The translations under genes were made by a program, and so were the position numbers. Of a stretch of DNA of 64,000 nucleotides, positions 52,122-61,736 are shown piece by piece. This stretch comes from Clusia tigrina (Eukaryota > Arthropoda > Insecta > Diptera > Clusiidae): assembly GCA_920105625.2 (NCBI GenBank), contig OV050032.1:88954542-89018541 (forward strand), in the 5' to 3' direction. The notes under the pieces were generated by a model. The model was given only the letters and a program-made list of their open reading frames with translations. It did not search any database and was not told the DNA's origin. Position 1 is the first letter of the stretch, and each line of letters opens with the position of its first letter.

Positions 52122-52513
52122 CTCGAGCCTCTTGTCAATTTAAGTTATCGCTCAAAGCTATGCTACCCTTGAGTCGCAAATCAAACACTGATAAAACTTC
52201 AAATGGCCCTAACTTCTATACGGTACGTCCTACACCTATCAAAGTTTGCAACATACAAATGCTTGTAACTTTTTACTGGAGCGTCATAAAACCTTGAAAT
52301 TTTGTAACAATAAAGTACTCGAGCCTCTTGTCAATTTAAGCTATCGCTCAAAGCTATGCTACCCTTGAGTCCCAAATCAAACACTGACAAAACTTCAAAT
52401 GGCCCTAACTTCTATACGGTACGTCCTACACCTATCAAAGTTCGCAACATACAAATGCTTGTAACTTTTTACTGGAGCGTCATAAAACCTTGAAATTTTG
52501 TATCAATCAAGTA

Positions 52514-52870
52514 CTCGAGCCTCTTGTCAATTTAAGCTATCGCTCAAAGCTATACTACCGTTGAGTCCCAGATCAAACACTGATAAAACTTCAAATGGCC
52601 GTAACTTCTATACGGTACGTCCTACACCTATAAAAGTTTGCAACATACAAATGCTTGTAACTTTTTACTGGAGCGTCATAAAACCGTGAAATTTAAGCTA
52701 TCGCTCAAAGCTATGCTACCCTTGAGTCCCAAATTAAACACTTATAAAACTTCAAATGGTCCTAACTTCTATACGGTACGTCCTACACCTATCAAAGATT
52801 GCAACATACAAATGCTTGTAACTTTTTACTGGAGCGTCATAAAACCTTTAAATTTTGTAACAATAAAGTA
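52514..52870 (+). repeat. 357-bp fused pair of units (35 bp lost at the junction)
   Basis: The tail ACCGTGAAATTT runs straight into AAGCTATCGC, so the TTGTAACAATAAAG and CTCGAG junction is missing. AATTT occurs on both deletion edges, as expected for a short-homology deletion. The first unit also has TATCAATCAAG before it and ACTACCGTTGAGTCCCAG inside. Confidence 0.93.
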
Positions 52871-53449
52871 CTCGAGCCTCTTGTCAATTTAAGCTATCGC
52901 TCAAAGCTATGCTACCCTTGAGTCTGAAATCAAAAACTTCAAATGGCCCTAACGTCAATACGGTATGTCCTACACCTATCAAAGTTTGCAACATACAACT
53001 GCTTGTAACTTTTTACTGGAGCGTCATAAGACCTTGAAATTTCGTAACAATAAAGTACTCGAGCCTCTTGTCAATTTAAGCTATCGCTCAAAGCTATGCT
53101 ATCCTTGAGTCCCAAATCAAACACCGATAAAACTTCAAATTGCCGTAACTTCTATACGGTACGTCCTACACCTATCAAAGTTTGCAACATACAAATGCTT
53201 GTAACTTTTTACTGGAGCGTCATAAAACCTTGAAATTTTGTAACAATAAAGAACTCGAGCCTCTTGTCAATTTCAGCTATCGCACAAAGCTATGCTGCCG
53301 TTGAGTCCCAAATCAAACACTGATAAAACTTCAAATGGCCCTAACTTCTATACGGTACGTCCTACACCTATCAAAGTTTGCGACATACAAATGCTTGTAA
53401 CTTTTTACTGGAGCGTCATAAAACCTTGAAATTTTGTAACAATAAAGTG

Positions 53450-53520
53450 CTCGAGCTTCTTGTCAATTTAAGCTATCGCTCAAAGCTATGCTACCCTTGA
53501 GTCGTTGTAACAATAAAGTA
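53450..53520 (+). repeat. 71-bp truncated unit
   Basis: Same GAGTCGTTGTAAC join as the 70-bp class but with the C retained (CGCTCAAAGC) and GAGCTTCTTG at the start. The next unit is TTAAGTTATCGC, not the CAATCGCTCACAG type. Confidence 0.93.
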
Positions 53521-55284
53521 CTCGAGCCTCTTGTCAATTTAAGTTATCGCTCAAAGCTATGCTACCCTTGAGTCCCAAATCAAACACTGATAAAACTTCA
53601 AATGGCCCTAACTTCTATACGGTACGTCCTACATCTATCAAAGTTTGCAACATACAAATGCTTGTAACTTTTTACTGGAGCGTCATAAAACCTTGAAATT
53701 TTGTAACAATAAAGTACTCGAGCCTCTTGTCAATTTAAGTTATCGCTCAAAGCTATGCTACCCTTGAGTCCCAAATCAAACACTGATAAAACTTCAAATG
53801 GCGCTAACTTCTATACGATACGATCTACACCTATCAAAGTTTGCAACATACAAATGTTTGTAACTTTTTACTGAAGCGTCATAAAACCTTGAAATTTTGT
53901 AACAATAAAGTACTCGAGCCTCTTGTCAATTTAAGCTATCGCTCAAAGCTATGCTGCCCTTGAGTCCCAAATCAAACACTGATAAAGCTTCAAATGGCCC
54001 TAACTTCTATACGGTACGTCCTACACCTATCAAAGTTTGCAACATACAAATGCTTGTAACTTTTTACTGGAGCGTCATAAAACCTTCAAATTGTGTGACA
54101 ATAAAGTACTCGAGCCTCTTGTCAATTTAAGCTATCGCTCAAAGCTATGCTACCCTTGAGTCCCAAATCAAACACTAATAAAACTTCAAATGGCCCTAAC
54201 TTCTATACGGTACGGCCTACACCTATCAAAGATTGCAACATACAAATGCTTGTAGCTTTTTACTGGAGCGTCATAAAACCTTTAAATTTTGTAACAATAA
54301 ATTACTCGAGCCTTTTGTCAATTTAAGTTATCGCTCAAAGCTATGCTACCCTTGAGTCCCAAATCAAACACTGATAAAACTTCAAATGGCGCTAACTTCT
54401 ATACGATACGATCTACACCTATCAAAGTTTGCAACATACAACTGCTTGTAACTTTTTACTGGAGCGTCATAAGACCTTGAAATTTCGTAACAATAAAGTA
54501 CTCGAGCCTCTTGTCAATTTAAGCTATCGCTCAAAGCTATGCTATCCTTGAGTCCCAAATAAAACACTGATAAAACTTCAAATTGCCTTAACTTCTATAC
54601 GGTACGTCCTACACCTATCAAAGTTTGCAACATACAAATGCTTGTAGATTTTTACTGGAGCGTCATAAAACCTTGAAATTTTGTAACAATAAAGTACTCG
54701 AGCCTCTTGTCAATTTAAGCTATCGCTCAAAGCTATGCTACCCTTGAGTCCCAAATCAAACACTGAGAAAACTTCAAATGGCTCTAACTTCTATACGGTA
54801 CGTCCTACACTTATCAAAGTTTGCAACATACAAATGCTTGTAACTTTTTACTGGAGCGTCATAAAACCTTGAAATTGTGTGACAATAAAGTACTCGAGCC
54901 TCTTGTCAATTTAAGCTATCGCTCAAAGCTATGCTACCCTTGAGTCCCAAATCAAACACTAATAAAACTTCAAATGGCCCTAACTTCTATACGGTACGGC
55001 CTACACCTATCAAAGATTGCAACATACAAATGCTTGTAGCTTTTTACTGGAGCGTCATAAAACCTTTAAATTTTGTAACAATAAATTACTCGAGCCTTTT
55101 GTCAATTTAAGTTATCGCTCAAAGCTATGCTACCCTTGAGTCCCAAATCAAACACTGATAAAACTTAAAATGGCCCTAACTTCTATATGGTACGTCCTAC
55201 ACCTATCAAAGTTTGCAACATACAAATGCTTGTAACTTTTTACTGGAGCGTCATAAAACCTTGAAATTTGGTAACAATAAAGTA

Positions 55285-55475
55285 CTCGAGCCTCTTGTCA
55301 ATTTAAGTTATCGCTCAAAGCTATGCTACCCTTGAGTCCCAAATCAAACATTGATAAAACTTCAAATGGCGCTAACTTCTATACGATACGATCTACAACT
55401 ATCAAAGTTTGCAACATACAAATGCTTGTAACTTTTTACTGGTCATAAACCTTGAAATTTTGTAACAATAAAGTA
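55285..55475 (+). repeat. 191-bp unit (5-bp deletion)
   Basis: Copy of 47265, shifted by 8,020 bp. Confidence 0.93.
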
Positions 55476-56642
55476 CTGGAGCCTCTTGTCAATTTAAGCT
55501 ATCGCTCAAAGCTATGCTACCCTTGAGTCTGAAATCAAAAACTTCAAATGGCCCTAGCTTCTATACGATACGATCTACACCTATCAAAGTTTGCAACATA
55601 CAAATGTTTGTAACTTTTTACTGGAGCGTCATAAAACCTTGAAATTTTGTAACAATAAAGTACACGAGCCTCTTGCCAATTTAATCTATCGCTCAAAGCT
55701 ATGCTACCCTTGAGTCCCAAATCAAACACTGATCAAACTTCAAATGGCCCTAACTTCTATACGGTACGTCCTACACCTATCAAAGTTTGCAACATACAAA
55801 TGCTTGTAACTTTTTACTGGAGCGTTATAAAACCTTGAAATTTTGTAACAATAAAGTACTCGAGCCTCTTGTCAATTTAAGTTATCGCTCAAAGCTATGC
55901 TACCCTTGAGTCCCAAATCAAACACTGATAAAACTTCAAATGGATCTAACTTATATACGGTACGTCCTACACCTATCAAAGTTTGCAACATACAAATGCT
56001 TGTAACTTTTTACTGGAGCGTCATAAAACCTTGAAATTTTGTAACAATAAAGTACTGGAGCCTCTTGTCAATTTAAGCTATCGCTCAAAGCTATGCTACC
56101 CTTGAGTCCCAAATCAAACACTAATAAAACTTCAAATGGCCCTAACTTCTATACGGTACGGCCTACACCTATCAAAGATTGCAACATACAAATGCTTGTA
56201 ACTTTTTACTGGAGCGTCATAAAACCTTTAAATTTTGTAACAATAAAGTACTCGAGCATTTTGTTAATTTAAGTTATCGCTCAAAGCTATGCTACCCTTG
56301 AGTCCCAAATCAAACACTGATAAAACTTCAAATGGCCCTAACTTCTATACGGTACGTCCTACACCTATCAAAGTTTGCAACATACAAATGCTTGTAACTT
56401 TTTACTGGAGCGTCATAAAACCTTGAAATTTGGTAACAATAAAGTACTCGAGCCTCTTGTCAATTTAAGTTATCGCTCAAAGCTATGCTACCCTTGAGTC
56501 CCAAATCAAACACTGATAAAACTTCAAATGGCCCTAACTTCTATACGGTACGTCCTACACCTATCAAAGTTTGCAACATACAAATGCTTGCAACTTTTTA
56601 CTGGAGCGTCATAAAACCTTGAAATTTGGTAACAATAAACTA

Positions 56643-56763
56643 CTCGAGCCTCTTGTCAATTTAAGTTATCGCATCCTACACCTATCAAAGTTTGCAACAT
56701 ACAAACGCTTGTAACTTTTTACTGGAGCGTCATAAAACCTTGAAATTTTGTAACAATAAAGTA
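56643..56763 (+). repeat. 121-bp truncated unit
   Basis: Copy of 48623, shifted by 8,020 bp; both are preceded by AATAAACTACTCG. Confidence 0.93.
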
Positions 56764-57939
56764 CTTGAGCCTCTTGTCGATTTAAGTTATCGCTCAAAGC
56801 TATGCCACCTTTGAGTCCCAAATCAAACACTGATAAAACTTCAAATTGCCGTAACTTCTATATGGTACATCCTACACCTATCAAAGTTTGCAACATACAA
56901 ACGCTTGCAACTTTTTACTGGAGCGTCATAAAACCTTGAAATTTTGTAACAATAAAGTACTCGAGCCTCTTGTCGATTTAAGTTATCGCTCAAAACTATG
57001 CTACCCTTGAGTCCCAAATCAAACACTGATAAAACTTCAAATGGCCTTAACTTCTAAACGGTACGTCCTACACCTATCAAAGATTGCAACATACAAATGC
57101 TTGTAACTTTTTACTGGAGCGTCATAAAACATTGAAATTTTGTAACAATAAAATACTCGCGCCTCTTGACAATTTATGCTATCGCTCAAAGCTATGCTGC
57201 CCTTGAGTCCCAAATCAAACACTGATAAAACTTCAAATGGCCCTAACTTCTATACGGTACGTCCTACACCTATCAAAGTTTGTAACATACAAATACTTGT
57301 AACTTTTTACTGGAGCGTCATAAAACCTTGAAATTTTGTAACAATAAAGTACTCGAGCCAATTGTCAATTTAAGCTATCGCTCAAAGCTATGCTACCCTT
57401 GAGTCCCAAATCAAACACTAATAAAACTTCAAATGGCCCTAACTTCTATACGGTACGGCCTACACCTATCAAAGATTGCAACATACAAATGCTTGTAACT
57501 TTTTACTGGAGCGTCATAAAACCTTTAAATTTTGTAACAATAAAGTACTCGAGCATTTTGTTAATTTAAGTTATCGCTCAAAGCTATGCTACCCTTGAGT
57601 CCCAAATCAAACACTGACAAAACTTAAAATGGCCCTAACTTCTATACGGTACGTCCTACACCCATCAAAGTTTGCAACATACAAATGCTTGTAACTTTTT
57701 ACTGGAGCGTCATAAAACCTTGAAATTTGGTAACAATAAAGTACTCGAGCCTCTTGTCAATTTAAGTTATCGCTCAAAGCTATGCTACCCTTGAGTCCCA
57801 AATCAAACACTGATAAAACTTCAAATGGCCCTAACTTCTATACGGTACGTCCTACACCTATCAAAGTTTGCAACATACAAATGCTTGCAACTTTTTACTG
57901 GAGCGTCATAAAACCTTGAAATTTGGTAACAATAAAGTA

Positions 57940-58060
57940 CTCGAGCCTCTTGTCAATTTAAGTTATCGCATCCTACACCTATCAAAGTTTGCAACATACA
58001 AACGCTTGTAACTTTTTACTGGAGCGTCATAAAACCTTGAAATTTTGTAACAATAAAGTA
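57940..58060 (+). repeat. 121-bp truncated unit
   Basis: Copy of 49920, without its TTGTTACTT change. Confidence 0.93.
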
Positions 58061-58452
58061 CTCGAGCCTCTTGTCGATTTAAGTTATCGCTCAAAGCTAT
58101 GCTACCTTTGAGTCCCAAATCAAACACTGATAAAACTTCAAATTGCCGTAACTTCTATATGGTACATCCTACACCTATCAAAGTTTGCAACATACAAACG
58201 CTTGTAACTTTTTACTGGAGCGTCATAAAACCTTGAAATTTTGTAACAATAAAGTACTCGAGCCTCTTGTCGATTTAAGTTATCGCTCAAAACTATGCTA
58301 CCCTTGAGTCCCAAATCAAACAGTGATAAAACTTCAAATGGCCTTAACTTCTATACGGTACGTCCTACACCTATCAAAGTTTGCAACATACAAATGCTTG
58401 CAACTTTTTACTGGAGCGTCATAAAACCTTGAAATTTGGTAACAATAAAGTA

Positions 58453-58573
58453 CTCGAGCCTCTTGTCAATTTAAGTTATCGCATCCTACACCTATCAAAG
58501 TTTGCAACATACAAACGCTTGTAACTTTTTACTGGAGCGTCATAAAACCTTGAAATTTTGTAACAATAAAGTA
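58453..58573 (+). repeat. 121-bp truncated unit
   Basis: Only 513 bp after the previous one, where the HOR period would be 1,297. The unit at 58257 is a hybrid that skips four units, so this is a shortened HOR. Confidence 0.93.
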
Positions 58574-59749
58574 CTCGAGCCTCTTGTCGATTTAAGTTAT
58601 CGCTCAAAGCTATGCTACCTTTGAGTCCCAAATCAAACACTGATAAAACTTCAAATTGCCGTAACTTCTATATGGTACATCCTACACCTATCAAAGTTTG
58701 CATCATACAAACGCTTGTAACTTTTTACTGGAGCGTCATAAAACCTTGAAATTTTGTAACAATAAAGTACTCGAGCCTCTTGTCGATTTAAGTTATCGCT
58801 CAAAACTATGCTACCCTTGAGTCCCAAATCAAACAGTGATAAAACTTCAAATGGCCTTAACTTCTAAACGGTACGTCCTACACCTATCAAAGATTGCAAC
58901 ATACAAATGTTTGTAACTTTTTACTGGAGCGTCATAAAACATTGAAATTTTGTAACAATAAAGTACTCGAGCCTCTTGTCAATTTAAGCTATCGCTCAAA
59001 GCTATGCTGCCCTTGTGTCCCAAATCAAACACTGATAAAACTTCAAATGGCCCTAACTTCTATACGGTACGTCCTACACCTATCAAAGTTTGTAACATAC
59101 AAATGCTTGTAACTTTTTACTGGAGCGTCATAAAACCTTGAAATTTTGTAACAATAAAGTACTCGAGCCTCTTGTCAATTTAAGCTATCGCTCAAAGCTA
59201 TGCTACCCTTGAGTCCCAAATTAAACACTTATAAAACTTCAAATGGGCCTAACTTCTATACGGTACGTCCTACACCTATCAAAGATTGCAACATACAAAT
59301 GCTTGTAACTTTTTACTGGAGCGTCATAAAACCTTTAAATTTTGTAACAATAAAGTACTCGAGCCTCTTGTCAATTTAAGTTATCGCTCAAAGCTATGCT
59401 ACCCTTGAGTCGCAAATCAAACACTGATAAAACTTCAAATGGCCCTAACTTCTATACGGTACGTCCTACACCTATCAAAGTTTGCAACATACAAATGCTT
59501 GTAACTTTTTACTGGAGCGTCATAAAACCTTGAAACTTTGTAACAATAAAGTACTCGAGCCTCTTGTCAATTTAAGCTATCGCTCAAAGCTATGCTACCC
59601 TTGAGTCCCAAATCAAACACTGACAAAACTTCAAATGGCCCTAACTTCTATACGGTACGTCCTACACCTATCAAAGTTCGCAACATACAAATGCTTGTAA
59701 CTTTTTACTGGAGCGTCATAAAACCTTGAAATTTTGTATCAATCAAGTA

Positions 59750-60106
59750 CTCGAGCCTCTTGTCAATTTAAGCTATCGCTCAAAGCTATACTACCGTTGA
59801 GTCCCAGATCAAACACTGATAAAACTTCAAATGGCCGTAACTTCTATACGATACGTCCTACACCTATAAAAGTTTGCAACATACAAATGCTTGTAACTTT
59901 TTACTGGAGCGTCATAAAACCGTGAAATTTAAGCTATCGCTCAAAGCTATGCTACCCTTGAGTCCCAAATTAAACACTTATAAAACTTCAAATGGTCCTA
60001 ACTTCTATACGGTACGTCCTACACCTATCAAAGATTGCAACATACAAATGCTTGTAACTTTTTACTGGAGCGGCATAAAACCTTTAAATTTTGTAACAAT
60101 AAAGTA
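59750..60106 (+). repeat. 357-bp fused pair of units
   Basis: Copy of 52514-52870, shifted by 7,236 bp, with CGATACGTCC for CGGTACGTCC. The shared deletion shows it arose before the block was copied. Confidence 0.93.
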
Positions 60107-60685
60107 CTCGAGCCTCTTGTCAATTTAAGCTATCGCTCAAAGCTATGCTACCCTTGAGTCTGAAATCAAAAACTTCAAATGGCCCTAGCGTCAATACGGT
60201 ATGTCCTACACCTATCAAAGTTTGCAACATACAACTGCTTGTAACTTTTTACTGGAGCGTCATAAGACCTTGAAATTTCGTAACAATAAAGTACTCGAGC
60301 CTCTTGTCAATTTAAGCTATCGCTCAAAGCTATGCTATCCTTGAGTCCCAAATCAAACACTGATAAAACTTCAAATTGCCGTAACTTCTATACGGTACGT
60401 CCTACACCTATCAAAGTTTGCAACATACAAATGCTTGTAACTTTTTACTGGAGCGTCATAAAACCTTGAAATTTTGTAACAAAAAAGTACTCGAGCCTCT
60501 TGTCAATTTAAGCAATCGCTCACAGCTATGCTACCCTTGAATCCCAAATCAAACACTGAGAAAATTTCAAATGGCCCTAACTTCTATACGGTACGTCCTA
60601 CACCTATCAAAGTTTGCGACATACAAATGCTTGTAACTTTTTACTGGAGCGTCATAAAACCTTGAAATTTTGTAACAATAAAGTG

Positions 60686-60756
60686 CTCGAGCTGCTTGTC
60701 AATTTAAGCTATCGCTCAAAGCTATGCTACCCTTGAGTCGTTGTAACAATAAAGTA
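60686..60756 (+). repeat. 71-bp truncated unit
   Basis: Copy of 53450, shifted by 7,236 bp, with GAGCTGCTTG at the start. Confidence 0.93.
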
Positions 60757-61736
60757 CTCGAGCCTCTTGTCAATTTAAGTTATCGCTCAAAGCTATGCTA
60801 CCCTTGAGTCCCAAATCAAACACTGATAAAACTTCAAATGGCCCTAACTTCTATACGGTACGTCCTACATCTATCAAAGTTTGCAACATACAAATGCTTG
60901 TAACTTTTTACTGGAGCGTCATAAAACCTTGAAATTTGGTAACAATAAAGTACTCGAGCCTCTTGTCAATTTAAGTTATCGCTCAAAGCTATGCTACCCT
61001 TGAGTCCCAAATCAAACACTGATAAAACTTCAAATGGCGCTAACTTCTATACGATACGATCTACACCTATCAAAGTTTGCAACATACAAATGTTTGTAAC
61101 TTTTTACTGAAGCGTCATAAAACCTTGAAATTTTGTAACAATAAAGTACTCGAGCGTCTTGTCAATTTAAGCTATCGCTCAAAGCTATGCTGCCCTTGAG
61201 TCCCAAATCAAACACTGATAAAGCTTCAAATGGCCCTAACTTCTATACGGTACGTCCTACACCTATCAAAGTTTGCAACATACAAATGCTTGTAACTTTT
61301 TACTGGAGCGTCATAAAACTTTGAAATTTTGTAGCAATAAAGTACTCGAGCCTCTTGTCAATTTAAGCTATCGCTCAAAGCTATGCTACCCTTGAGTCCC
61401 AAATCAAACACTGATAAAACTTCAAATGGCCCTAACTTCTATACGGTACGGCCTACACCTATCAAAGATTGCAACATACAAATGCTTGTAACTTTTTACT
61501 GGAGCGTCATAAAACCTTTAAATTTTGTAACAATAAAGTACTCGAGCCTTTTGTCAATTTAAGTTATCGCTCAAAGCTATGCTACCCTTGAGTCCCAAAT
61601 CAAACACTGATAAAACTTAAAATGGCCCTAACTTCTTTATGGTACGTCCTACACCTATCAAAGTTTGCAACATACAAATGCCTGTAACTTTTTACTGGAG
61701 CGTCATAAAACCTTGAAATTTGGTAACAATAAAGTA

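Larger units (their letters stand above)
51217..54060 (+). repeat. 2.8-kb block, copy 1 (7,236-bp offset)
   Basis: From the third 121-bp unit through CTTATAAAAC, GTCGCAAATC, AAAGTTCGC, the 357-bp fused unit, the 187-bp unit and the 71-bp unit. The same order appears at 58453-61296. Confidence 0.9.
54440..58345 (+). repeat. 3.9-kb block, copy 2 (matches 46420-50325)
   Basis: Left edge lies inside the unit at 54305, whose left half has GGCGCTAAC and right half ACAACTGCTTG and CATAAGACC. Private changes include AAATACTCGCGCCTC before and in 57156 and GAGCCAATTGTC at 57352. Confidence 0.9.
58453..61296 (+). repeat. 2.8-kb block, copy 2 (matches 51217-54060)
   Basis: Same unit order. Differences include GTGTCCCAAATC at 58966, GAAACTTTG before 59554, GGAGCGGCATAAAAC before 60107, and AACAAAAAAGTACTCG with CAATCGCTCACAGC at 60490, which was probably converted from another unit type. 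Confidence 0.9.

Noticed and set aside
52638..52892. Plus-strand open frames of 60-84 codons (also 34412-34606, 43360-43542, 52498-52689, 58894-59112, 59734-59925, 59874-60128)
   Set aside because: They arise where deletions, insertions or fused units (357-bp, 241-bp) shift the frame around repeat stops. The translations are only satellite sequence.
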